Positions 34,898 to 44,689 of a DNA stretch of 64,000 nt are shown one piece after another. The stretch spans positions 4,353,378-4,417,377 of the forward strand of contig NC_133663.1 of NCBI RefSeq assembly GCF_037893015.1, in the 5' to 3' direction. The position numbers and the translations under genes are program-made. This DNA is from Macrotis lagotis (lineage: Eukaryota; Chordata; Mammalia; Peramelemorphia; Peramelidae). The notes beneath the pieces were generated by a model, which searched no databases, was not told where the DNA came from, and saw nothing but the letters and a program-made list of their open reading frames with translations. How positions within the stretch are numbered: position 1 is the first letter of the stretch; each line of letters begins with the position of its first letter.

Positions 34898-34981
34898 GTA
34901 AAGGTGGGGCGCCGGGGGGGAGGGCAGGGGCGCCCCGGCCGGCCCGGGCCCCCTCCCTCACGTCACGCCCTTCCTCCCCAG
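34898..34981 (+). other. FGF12: Candidate 84-bp mini-intron in the 5' leader
   Basis: The donor is CAG-GTAAAG. The acceptor lies after a pyrimidine run (CCTTCCTCCCCAG, AG at 34980-34981). A possible branch point (CTCAC) sits about 20 bases upstream of the acceptor. A CRE-like TCACGTCA (34,958-34,965) overlaps the 3' part. The length is a multiple of three, so splicing it or retaining it does not alter upstream frames. Confidence 0.4.
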
Positions 34982-35281
34982 GTGCCGCCGGGCTCCCCGA
35001 TCCCCCCGCGGCGGCGGGGCGGCAGCGGCGGCAGCAGGAGCAGCGGCAGGAGCAGCAGCAGCCGCCGGGCTCCGTGTCCTCCGGGGCTCCGTGTCCTCCG
35101 CGGGGGTTCGGGCGCCCAGCCAGCCCAGGAGGGAGGCAGCAGCCCCGGCGCCCTCCCGCCCTCGCCCTCCGCGTCCTCCCCGTCCCGGGCTCGGGGCTGC
35201 CGGCCATCCCGAAGGGGCCCCGTCCCTGCAAGTTGCCCTGAAGTTGCCCGCGCGCCCGAGGGACCGAGATGGAGAGCAAAG
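34982..35281 (+). other. FGF12: FGF12-B exon carrying leader and start codon
   Basis: This GC-rich exon runs from the acceptor to a strong donor (AAAG, then GTAGGTGA, GT at 35282). The leader part has no ATG before 35,269, contains a GGC/CAG-rich stretch (about 35,016-35,066) and a 17-bp tandem duplication (35,067-35,100). An in-frame TGA at 35,239-35,241 precedes the start codon by 27 bases. It continues on the + strand into a large intron. Confidence 0.65.
35269..35281 (+). CDS. FGF12: FGF12 isoform B, first coding exon (partial: M-E-S-K plus 1 base)
   Basis: FGF12 (FHF1) is an intracellular fibroblast growth factor homologous factor. It is not secreted through the classical route. It binds the C-terminal tail of voltage-gated sodium channels and shifts their inactivation. 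Seen here: ATG GAG AGC AAA G, then a consensus donor in phase 1. The Kozak context is good (G at -3, G at +4), and the nearest upstream in-frame codon block is closed by a TGA 27 bases before the ATG. Known for the family: the short B isoform replaces the long basic A-type N-terminus with just four residues, M-E-S-K, and then joins the shared exon beginning within a Glu codon (E-P-Q-L-K-G-I-V). The residues, the phase and the CpG-island setting all match. The rest of the protein (about 177 residues in mammals) lies outside the window. Another gene with a tiny MESK exon cannot be excluded from 13 bases alone. Confidence 0.7.
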
Positions 35282-35385
35282 GTAGGTGACTGCTGCGGCC
35301 TGGCCATCCCCGGCGGCTCGGCCGGCCAGGTGTGTGGGGGCGAGAGCACACTGCAGTGGCCCAGCCGGGCTCCCCAACGGCCGCG

Positions 35386-35411
35386 GCGGGCGGGCGGGCG
35401 GGCGGGCGGGG
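35386..35411 (+). repeat. GGGC tetranucleotide repeat (G-quadruplex-prone)
   Basis: About six consecutive GGGC units lie roughly 105 bp downstream of the splice donor. The non-template strand has more than four runs of three Gs with one-base loops, so a quadruplex over the nascent intron is possible. Confidence 0.75.
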
Positions 35412-35516
35412 ACGCTGGCGGCTCGGGCCCAGAGCTGCGGCAGCAGGACCCCGGTCTAGCGGGGGGAGACAGCGGGCGACTGCTTCTCAACTCTCGCAGC
35501 TCTGGAGTGAGGCTGG

Positions 35517-35880
35517 CGGGCAGCCTCCCTCCTTCCTCCTTCCTCCCTCCCTCCCTTCCTTCCCTCCTTCCTTCCTTCCTTCCCTCCTTCCTCCCTTCCT
35601 TCCCTCCCTCCCTCCCCTCCTTCCTTCCCTCCTTCCTCCCTTCCTTCCCTCCTTCCTTCCTCCCTCCCTCCCTTCCCTCCTTCCTTCCTTCCCTCCTTCC
35701 TTCCTTCCTCCCTCCCTTCCCTCCTTCCCTCCTCCCTCCCTCCCTCCCTTCCTTCCCTCCTTCCTTCCTTCCCTCCTTCCTTCCTTCCCTCCTTCCTTCC
35801 TTCCTTCCTTCCTCCCTCCCTTCCCTCCTTCCTTCCTTCCTTCCTTCCCTCCTTCCTTCCTCCCTCCCTTCCCTCCTTCT
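35517..35880 (+). repeat. Large CCTT/CCCT pyrimidine tract in intron 1
   Basis: About 360 bp consist almost only of C and T on the + strand, built from irregular TTCC and TCCC units. This generates long false open frames on both strands (leucine/proline/serine-rich on +, KEGR-type on -). The tract begins about 235 bp after the exon donor. Confidence 0.95.
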
Positions 35881-36559
35881 GCCGTAAGCTGCGTAGGGAA
35901 GTGCATGAGTTTGGGGGGGGGGGGTTCCTCGGAGAGGGAGGTGGAGGCTGTGAGGACATCTCGGCCAAGTGTTCCTTACACTTGCAAGGGTGGGAACACA
36001 TTGAGCACCCCAGCGGCTTCGGGTCTGGCTGCAGTCGTTCAGCTGCCATCCCTTCCTGTGACTGAGAGCCGCTTCCCTCGGAGGGCCCCGAAATGGAGAC
36101 GGCATCCGAGCCGCTCGGTCCTCTCCCCGCCGCAACACCAGCGGGGATGGTGCTCTTGAGCAGCGTGCATTTGCACCGACCTCCAGAAAGGGGGTGGAGG
36201 GGAGAGCGTTCCAGAGCCCGCTCAGCACTTCCCCGGTATCGAGGTGAACACGGTTACAGACTCCTTGACTTCCTGCTCACAAATCGGCCTCGGAACAAAA
36301 AGCCAAAGACAAACAAAAGCCCCGTGGCTGGAGATGGGAAGACCTCTGCTCAGAGGCAGAGCGGTTCATGGCTCCTATTCGCTCCAGGGACGTCTCTTTG
36401 TGATGTTTGGTTTCTTGGGAACTCACCCCATCCATTCACCTCCCCCACTCACAACGCCCACGATTCGCAACAGACTGGCTTGGTAGGACTTGAGGGAGTA
36501 GAAGGTCGATCGAATTCAGGGGGAACCTGGAGAGATGATGGCAACTTCTCTAAAACTAT

Positions 36560-36870
36560 ATGCATTACCCAGACCTCAAAACGCTAGATGTAAAGCCAGC
36601 TTTATTGTTATGCCAACCGTGTCAATCAGGATGGAGCTTTTGGAGACTGGCAGTAGGGAGAGCTGCTTCTGTGCAGACTGAGAAAACTGGCTATTTGGGC
36701 ATGCAAGGGAGGCTGCAGGTCTCATTAATCCGTAATCAATAGATTTAGATGCTTTGGAGTCCAGGTAAGTGATTTCAGCTGGGAAAAAACCCAGCCCCAC
36801 ACAGAGCTTGGCCAGATGTGATTTAGCTAAAAACCTGGCATTTTCAGCAATTGATTTGGGGGGGGGGAAT
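36560..36870. other. Candidate intronic conserved element
   Basis: Balanced, non-repetitive sequence about 1.3 kb inside intron 1. It contains a cluster of homeodomain-type ATTAATC and GTAATCAATAG motifs near 36,724-36,742. No SINE or LINE similarity is apparent. A regulatory role is inference. Confidence 0.3.
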
Positions 36871-37927
36871 AGGTAGCTATACTGATGGGCATGTGTCTCT
36901 GGCAATGGTGTGCGTTTTAGGGTGGGTTCATAGACATGGACACAGAGATCTCTCGTCATATTGTCTCATTCATCTGAAACTAGGAAGCACTGTCTTAGAA
37001 AAAGCCTTCCTTGTGAGGTTTCTGACAGATGTCTTGGATCAAAGGGTAATGGCTCCAGAGGGAGCTTACCTTTATTAAAATGCCATCACTAGACATTTAT
37101 AGTTTGGGGTGAGGGGGAGAGGATATCCAGTTATTTGGTCACTGTCCTACAGTATTGGCATGTTGAATCTGAATTTCCTTTCCCTCATTGTACAGCCAAG
37201 AGTGATCATAGAAAGAGGGCGTGCCTTGTAGCTGTTCATTTCCTCCGTCTGGCCACAAAATATGCTTCATGTCCATCAGTACTCCAGGTGGTTTCCATCA
37301 AAAAGCGGCAAGGCCAGAGTTGCTGTGTTCAGCTCTCAAGCCCAGAAGGGAAAGATCATTTCCAAGAGGTTGGGTTGTTTTGTTTTGTTTTTTGCCCTGC
37401 AGAACTTCATCAGGGAAACCAAACAAACTTTGAGAGCAGAAACACGGACATGAGATCAGGGCCATTGATCAAAAGGAAAAAAAAGAAACTTGACCAAATT
37501 CTTTGGTGCCTTTGCAGATAGATCTCTATGAATATGTCCAAAAGACAGAATGAGGGTTTTTATTAATTCTTGTATTCTCTAACATGGCAGACCCAACCAG
37601 AATAGTTCATCTGGAAAGTGATCAAGTATTTTCATTTGGTCTCCAACATTAAAGGAAGTCATTGTGTCTTACTTAAATATTTTATTTTTCATTACCAAAA
37701 ATGTCAGCATATGGTAAAAAAAACCCATTGAGTTACCATCAGCCTATACTGTATCCCTTAATCCCATCTATTTTCCTCCCATGATTTTTTAAAGTCCTGT
37801 AACAGTAACTGGCCATGGCATAAATTCAAATGTAATATCAGAAAACATTGTAAAATATAAATATATAATTAAGAGTTTTGAGTTTTGCTTGAAATTCTGA
37901 AAAAAAGCTTTTAAAAACCATAACATT

Positions 37928-38085
37928 CTGGGGGGCAGCTAGGTGGCACAGTGGATAGAACACTGGCCCTGGAGTCAGGAGGACTTGAGTTCAAATTTGA
38001 CCTCAGACACTTAATAATTACCTAGCTATGTGGCCTTGGGCAAGCCACTTAACCCCGTTGCCTTGCAACAAACAAACAAACAAAA
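37928..38085 (+). mobile_element. WSINE-type SINE, young-looking, with target-site duplication
   Basis: Near-consensus, complete element from 'ggcagctaggtggcacagtggatag' to 'ccccgttgccttgcaacaaacaaac'. CATAACATT flanks it at 37,919-37,927 and 38,086-38,094. It is probably the least diverged SINE of the window. Confidence 0.93.
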
Positions 38086-38179
38086 CATAACATTATATTG
38101 GACTGATTCAAACAGATGCAAAGCTTTAATTTAGGAACATAAGATTCTTTATTAAAAAATTAGACAAGGAGGTTATGTG

Positions 38180-38350
38180 ATATATGTAAAAAGTGACTGA
38201 ATTTGGTATCACAAGGACCCAATTCAAATCCAAGATATGTTGTTTACTACTTTGTGACCTTGGGCAAGTCACTTCCCCCTCTTGGCTTCAGTTTTCTCTT
38301 CTGTAACGAGAGGGAATTGGGTTAGATTACTTCTAAGGTTTTTTTCAGGC
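38180..38350 (+). mobile_element. MIR-type SINE
   Basis: 'gtatcacaaggacccaattcaaatcc...tttgtgaccttgggcaagtcacttccccctcttggcttcagttttctcttctgtaacgag'. Confidence 0.65.
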
Positions 38351-39280
38351 ATATATCTATGTTCTTTTGTACTCATGATCCATTTTATCATAGTCTCCAT
38401 TTCTCAGACTTGTCATTTTCCTAATCAGAAGAGAAAGAAAGCAGTTTCTAATACTTTTTATAGCACTTAGTTGAGCTCTCTAATTTTAACTCCAAGGATT
38501 TTGACTCCAATGATTCCAAAGAACCTTAATTCAGAAATAAGTTCAATTAATTTTTACTTTATTATTTTACAAGTTGCATCATTTTCTGCCATTCTTTAGG
38601 GAGGATGAGGGGAAAAATAATTTTATCTGATGACTGGTGCATCAGATTGTACTTTCTACGTATTACAAAAATGATCCGTTCCTCAAAGTTAGGAAAACAT
38701 TTATAACACATGGTCAGTCTCTAAGAAACTGAGGTCCTTATTTCAGATATAGAGGTCATGGAAAAGCATTTTTTCCCCTGCTCTAGGTTCTCTGACTTCT
38801 AAGTGACTCTTCATTGGTACTTATGGACATTGCTATTGTCATTGTTATAGGTAGACCATTTCAATGATGGGAATTTGCAAATATCTAGCAATACCCGAGA
38901 TGGAGGTAGGAAAACCCTTTATAACATTATAGGTTCAGTTGTTGATAAAAAGCTGAAGGGAAAAGTAATAAGATATTTAGGTATCTAGTTGCATCTCAAA
39001 TGACCGGGTCAGCCAAATTACTGACTCTCTAATGGGGCCAAATCTGTTTAAGCTTAATCTCTTTCTATTGAGTTTTTCTCAAGAAGATTCATTTTAACTC
39101 CTTTCTGTAGGAGACTGCTCACTCATTATTCATTGATGTTTTCTGTCTTCTAGGTTATTTATTTTTAAAATGAGGTTCAGTCTCTTCTGAGAGAAAGGAT
39201 CATATCTCCCATTGAGTTGCTTATGAAATATTTATGTAAATAAAAGAATGTGAATTGGGAAGGAGTGGAAAGGGAGATTG
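38350..39280. other. No recognisable feature
   Basis: AT-rich intronic DNA between a MIR copy and the 64-bp duplication. No motif or frame of note. Confidence 0.5.
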
Positions 39281-39281
39281 T

Positions 39282-39345
39282 AGGTAGCTTGGTTAACTCC
39301 AATTTCAAACAAACAGAAGAATTTTACCAGAAAAGTACCTTGGTG
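39282..39345. repeat. 64-bp perfect duplication, copy 1
   Basis: Begins AGGTAGCTTGGTTAACTCCA and ends AAAAGTACCTTGGTG. It is identical over 64 bp to 43,819-43,882, 4.5 kb away in the same orientation. Flanks are unrelated. It is not low-complexity and is not a family I recognise. Confidence 0.95.
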
Positions 39346-39349
39346 CCAC

Positions 39350-40660
39350 ATTCCGGATGACTGATCTTTGGCAAATCCTGAGAGATCGCAATATAATTCA
39401 TGAACTACTTTGACCCCCAACTCTGGTCACTGGGGACTTAGTTATCTTGCAGTATCTTTCAAAATATCTCTTTATATCTCTACCCTTTTCCTCTGGAGAC
39501 TTCAGTATTTGATTGCAATCATTCCTTTAAAGGGGTCTTAGCTTATCTAGAAAGCCCACAGGGGAAGGAAATGTCTTCTATAGCACAGGTTTTACTTAAC
39601 AACTCTCTTTGAGATCCCATCTACTTTTGGGAATTCCATCCTGTGATCTACCCAATCCCAATTCCTCACAATCTCAGGGAAGGAGTATGTTTGACTTATA
39701 TATATGGCTTTTGTCCTTTAAGGTTGCACAAGTGATGTTGCCACATGAACTGGCCTTTTACAATGGCCTCTTAGTTGCTCTCCTTGACTCATCTTTACTT
39801 CAATTTTTCCTCTATCTAGTTTGCAAACTCATTTTCTTTAAGCACAGACTGCAAGTCAGTGAAATCTCATGGCCACCTACTGTAGCTGGGTTAATTTTGC
39901 AAACCATATTTATTTTCTCATTATAGATTACTCTCCCACTAGGAGCTCTCCAGCCAAAATGACATTCTCTCTGTTTCTTACCCAGCACTTAATTTCCCAT
40001 CTTTTGTAGCTTTTCACTGGCCATGCCCATACCCAGAGGGAAATCTCTCCTCATGTTGGTCTCGTCTTTACAATGTATTTTATACACAAACTTGTATTGA
40101 AGCTTTTCTCAGTCCCTGAAGCTGCGGATGCCTTCTCTACCTAAGACATATTTTCTTGTCTTCCTGACATGCAGGCTAACTTTTTAATCTCATCGTTGGA
40201 GTTCTTATCTTACCTAGGAAAGAATACTGTGTGATATGGCTTACCCTACTCCTATTACCTCATTTTCCAGGGATGCCCAATATTCCACAATGAGGACATG
40301 GGTTCTACCCTCATTCATAATCCAGCTAGAGAGATTAGCCATATGGCCAAATAATAGAAATTCTTAATAGAATCTGATTAAAGATGTGAGTTCAAGACTA
40401 TGAAAGGAGGGAGAGGCTCACTATACCTAAGGAAAGGGGCAGAGGGAACACTTCTTAGAGGATCTGCTGTTGAGCTGATATTGAAGGGAAGACAGGATTC
40501 TCATCCATGTTTTCTTAGCTTACATTATCTGATGTGTGACCTCTTTGGGATTGTCTTGTTCAATGATAAAGACCAGAAGTCTTTCTGGGTAGTATCTTGG
40601 GCATGAAAGGACAATCATTATTCTCTGGAACAGTTTTTTAATTATGTGGTGTTGTGTAGA
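39350..40660. other. No recognisable feature
   Basis: A 105-codon + frame at 39,609-39,926 encodes a hydrophobic stretch but lacks homology I recognise. It is probably chance within diverged LINE-like DNA. Confidence 0.4.
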
Positions 40661-40664
40661 GAAA

Positions 40665-40810
40665 ACCAAATCATACAAAGGAACCACTGGTTACAGAGTC
40701 AGAAGACAGAAATTTTGATCATAATCTTGAAGTTCATGAGTCACTTTATCCCTCCGAGCCTCATTTTCCTCATCTGCTAAATGGAGATGATTACACTTAG
40801 AAAGCATTTT
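40665..40810 (+). mobile_element. MIR-type SINE
   Basis: 'ccactggttacagagtcagaagacag...gagtcactttatccctccgagcctcattttcctcatctgctaaatggag'. Confidence 0.6.
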
Positions 40811-40821
40811 TCAAAGGTATT

Positions 40822-41045
40822 TAGTTTGGTACTACAGTGTATAGAGCATCAGACCTGAAATCAGGAATACTTGAGTTCAAACTAACTTAGATGTTAACTA
40901 GCTATGTAACCCTGGGCAAACTGCTTTATCTCTTTCTGTAAAAATGGGTATAGAACCTATCTCCCAGGCCAGTTAAAGGCATCAAATAAGATATCATACG
41001 TAAGTAAAGAATTTTGCAAACTCCAAAGTGTTATGGTAACTATTT
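40822..41045 (+). mobile_element. MIR/CORE-type SINE
   Basis: 'tactacagtgtatagagcatcagacctgaaatcaggaatacttgagttcaaa...ccctgggcaaactgctttatc...gttaaaggcatcaaataagatatcatacg' is nearly complete and lies directly after the previous MIR copy. Confidence 0.65.
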
Positions 41046-41069
41046 TCTAGGAGAATCTCAGTTATTATG

Positions 41070-41225
41070 GTTGGTTGGTTCTTGTCCTCTTATTGAAGAA
41101 GACCAAAATGGCATCACTATGTTTGAGACAAATGACAGTGTGTCCAATTGTGACAGATCAGACCAATAGGAGCTCGGGATGCTCTACCACAGGTCGGGCA
41201 CAAATAGACCATGTGAATACCTGTG
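41070..41225 (-). mobile_element. LINE-like fragment sharing the second SINE tail
   Basis: 'ggttcttgtcctcttattgaagaagaccaaaatggcatcac' matches the tail of the 14.1, 22.8 and 28.4 kb SINEs. It then continues into non-SINE DNA ('tgacagtgtgtccaattgtgacagatcagaccaatagg...ctaccacaggtcgggcacaaatag'). It is probably the 3' end of the partner LINE, by analogy to the RTE case. Confidence 0.5.
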
Positions 41226-41554
41226 AGAGGTACTCTACATGACTGACTCTGTAATGTATACTGATGCTCTAGGTCTTAACAGTAAGGAACTGTTAGCAAT
41301 AAAAAACCACTCATTTTCTTAAAATTGAACATCAGAATTCTGTGTGAACAGGGGATAACATGGAATGAAAAGCAGAATGTGTAGACTCTAATATCATCTC
41401 TGTTATCAACAACCCATGAGTTTAGGGAAGACACGGTATCTCTAGACATCAGTTTCTTCAACTGTAAATAGAGGGAAATTAGATGACATCTATGATCTCT
41501 TCCAGATCAAATCTTTTGATCTGGTGATTTCTATAGACATCCTGTGATGGAATT

Positions 41555-41685
41555 GATTCATAGTGATAGAATATAAGTATTCTGAGGACAGGGATAATTT
41601 GGTTTTGTCTTTGTATAACTAGCTCTCATCATTGTCCCTGTTATGCAAGAGGCATTTAATATATGATTGTTGAGTAACAGTATTT
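41555..41685 (+). mobile_element. L2 3' tail remnant
   Basis: 'gtattctgaggacagggataatttggttttgtctttgtataac...gcaagaggcatttaatatatg' corresponds to the final part of L2. Confidence 0.5.
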
Positions 41686-42659
41686 ATTATATTTATAATT
41701 GTGTAAAAAATAATATGTAAATATTGGCCAATGAAGAGATTGATCATTCTCACTTCTTGAAATTTGAAAATCATGAAGATCTTTTACTGTCTTGGATCAC
41801 TGACCACCATCTTTTCTTTCATCCCTTTTCTCTGTTGCCTAGAGTTTTCAGTGGCTTGAAAGAACATTGTCCTTTTGAGAATATCCTCTGCCTTTGGTGT
41901 CCTTACAATGTAAGATGGGATCTCATGGAGCTCTGGGTTTACTCCAATGTCACTGAGCCCTTCCCTGGCAGCACAATGTTCCCTGATAACTGATGACCTC
42001 AAGATCTGCCTTCAGTAGAGGGACATCTTGGGGAAGGTCTGCCCACTCTCATCGATTTGTGCTTGTTCACGTAGGCTAAGATCAGTCATTCGGAGAGTGC
42101 AGGAAGGAAGTGCTGAGACTTTTTTTTGGCTCAGGGTCTTTAAATGTTGAATAATTCAGGCAGATGCAATATCTATCAAAACTAGAGCTTGGCTGGCCCT
42201 GGGACAGCCTTGACTGGGGATGGCAAAACCTAAACTTTACTTGGGGAAGAATGGGGATTAGATAGCTGATGAGCACTCATCTTGCAATAGACATTACCAG
42301 GAAATTCAGACATGGAGAGAGATCCAGAATGAGCCAATTGAACCCTCAAAGGACTAGGTATTTGGGATGAGATTGTAGAACCCAGGAAAACTTAGGGGCA
42401 AAGAGGCTGAATTCCAATCTCATGATCCCCACTGTGTTTCAGTTTTGCCTTGTTATTCCTAATAATTAGCACAGCTGTTGACATTGAGTAAGTGCCTAAT
42501 CAATATTTATGTTGAAATTCAAGGACTCATTTTCTTGGAATAAGATAAAAGACTGGGGGCTTAGTCATAGGAAACACAAAGAAAACTGATCCAGGGATGG
42601 GATCAGAGTGGGACTCACAGTCAGGTAGATTTGATGCTGAGTTATTCAAGATGGTTCCT

Positions 42660-42860
42660 TCTATTTCTTTTTTTTATTTTAATTTTTAATTTACATTTTT
42701 ATTTATTTACATATTATTAAAATAGTTTTGATGTGAGAGTAAATATATTCCCCTCTCCCTCCACAAAAATAAAAATCCTCTTCATAAATAAAGTGAAAGA
42801 AATACAAGGTACAGGAGGGAGCTGAATTTGAAGGTATATTGTAAAAATGGAATCAGTGGG
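42660..42860 (-). mobile_element. L1 3' end, antisense
   Basis: AT-rich 'ttttaatttttaatttacatttttatttatttacat' followed by 'ttcccctctccctccaca', as in the other L1 3' fragments. Confidence 0.45.
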
Positions 42861-43139
42861 TGAAAAGAAAATGTGCTGAGAAAAAGGGAAAGGAGAGGTA
42901 GGATAGACTAAGATATTTCATGTAAAAGAGTCAAGAAATAGCTTTTGCAATGGTATGGAAGGCAGGCAGAGGGAAGGGGAATGGGGCAACCTTCATTCTC
43001 ATCAGAAATGGCTGAGAGAGGAAACAACATACATACTTAATAGGGTATAGAAATCTAGAAGGAAAAGGAAAGAAAGGGGATAGGAGAAAGGGGACAGGAA
43101 GAGGAGAGGGCAGATCATGGGAGAGGTTAGTCAGCTAAA

Positions 43140-43292
43140 ACACATTTTTGTTTTACTTTTTACAAGGTGGTGAGATTGGGTGACCTATCTGGGACCACAA
43201 TGACAGGTGGTTGCTGGGTCTCTAGGGTGGAAGGTGGACCTGGGGCCTCCTGGCCCAAGGGCTGTCTGCTAAGCTACTCGGCTGCCCCACAG
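43140..43292 (-). mobile_element. WSINE-type SINE, diverged, antisense
   Basis: 'ttttacaaggtggtgagattgggtgacctatctgggaccaca...ctgctaagctactcggctgcccca' keeps the order of an antisense SINE with many changes. Confidence 0.5.
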
Positions 43293-43818
43293 CACACATT
43301 TGAAGGACAGAGTGAAAGGAGAGAGAAAATATAATAAATGGTGGTGGGGAGGATGGATGGAGGGAATTACAATCAGCAACTACAACTTTGGAAAAATATA
43401 ACAGTTACTTCTCTGATGGACTTATGATAAAGAATTCGACCCACCCCAGAGACAGAGCTGATGGTGTCAGTTCCTTCTCTTTCTCTTGTCTTAGGTCAGT
43501 TAGATCCCAGATCTGAGACAAGGCAAAGCATGCAGGTGGGGATTAAATGGTTCCAGCTGTGGCTAAGCTATATTAAGGACTGAAGAGACACAGGGGAAGA
43601 GACTTGGGAGCTAGGCTGGTTATTACAATAGCAATTGTGGAACAAACAAATGGAGTTTGAGAAAAAGATGGTCTTTAGAAGTTGTGGCTAAAAAAAGAAG
43701 ATGACAGAATCCATCATTGAAGCCATCCTGGTCCAGGGCCATGGACACCTGCAGTGCTTCCTGTCCATTCACTGAGAAGTCTCACATGGAACAGAATATG
43801 AGAACACAGATGCTAATG

Positions 43819-43882
43819 AGGTAGCTTGGTTAACTCCAATTTCAAACAAACAGAAGAATTTTACCAGAAAAGTACCTTGGTG
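43819..43882. repeat. 64-bp perfect duplication, copy 2
   Basis: Identical to 39,282-39,345, with different sequence on both sides (preceded by GATGCTAATG, followed by GAAGAGGGAA). No poly-A and no clear target-site duplication are visible. Confidence 0.95.
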
Positions 43883-43944
43883 GAAGAGGGAATACATGTG
43901 TCTTTCTCTCTCTCTTAGAGGATATGCTTATAGGTTTGAAGAAG

Positions 43945-44110
43945 TATTTGTATTTAATGGATCTAGGTTTGGAATTAGAGTCGCATGCATATTGCCCATG
44001 TGTCCTTGTACAAATCACTGAATTTGTTTGAACCTCAGTTTCCTCATCTGTAAGGTGAGGGCTGTCTTAAATGACCTTGAGTTTCCCTATCAGACATAAA
44101 TCTATGACCT
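43945..44110 (+). mobile_element. MIR-type SINE
   Basis: 'tgtgtccttgtacaaatcactgaatttgtttgaacctcagtttcctcatctgtaaggtgag' is the MIR core. Confidence 0.6.
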
Positions 44111-44689
44111 ACATATAAAAGAAATTTGGTTAGCATTCATCATTTTAGTAAGTACCAGTTTTCTCTCAAAGAAAACAAGCTAAGGCTGGTCCACCCCAAA
44201 GGTGAGAATGGCTCTCTCAGACAGTCATCATAATGAGTCACAACTGAAGTGTACCTTTGTGAGTGGGGAAGGAACTAGTCCTAATATGCCCTTGCAGTAA
44301 GTACCTACTAACTTGCAACATTGTGCAGACTGAAAATCAGAAAGCCAGGGTTCTAGTTGTTTCTTTAGTGTCATGACCTTGATTCTCCTTTATGACCTTG
44401 CTCTCCTCTATTGGTAAATGATGTGCTTGGACAAAATAATCTTTACAGTCCTTTTCTCTGACAATAAAAGCCCTATGTTCTATGGACCTGTCTGGTTCTG
44501 GCAACTCATGTTCTAGAGTCAAGTTCCTTCCTAACTCTACCATTCTGTATTCCAACATACTTTACTATGAGATCTTTTCAATTTTAACATTCTATGTTCT
44601 ATGTTTTAAAGTTTTCTCCAGTCTGACAGTCTATCAAACCAGATCAAACCATGAAGCTCTACCCTCCTGCCAACTTGCTTGATAATATC

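Larger units (their letters stand above)
34050..36230. promoter_or_regulatory. FGF12: CpG island over the FGF12 isoform-B promoter
   Basis: This is the only GC-rich, CpG-dense block in the window, and it stands out sharply from the AT-rich flanks. The densest part is about 34,250-35,520, and flanking CpGs run to about 36,230. I see no TATA box upstream of the first donor, so a dispersed, NRF1/Sp1-type promoter is likely. The island contains both probable 5' exons, a GGGCCC-type hexanucleotide repeat (34,544-34,596), a GGGC repeat (35,386-35,411) and the start of the large pyrimidine tract. The edges are judged by eye. Confidence 0.85.

Noticed and set aside
35269..35281. KDR (VEGF receptor 2), whose mouse protein also starts M-E-S-K
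   Set aside because: The KDR first exon continues for many codons of signal peptide, whereas here a strong donor follows immediately after AAA G.
34963..36228. 421-codon open frame on the minus strand and several 150-380-codon frames on both strands across the CpG island
   Set aside because: They run through the GC-rich leader and the CCTT/CCCT tract, and consist of repetitive RKEG, LPSF or G/P/R-rich residues. The low stop frequency of such DNA explains them.
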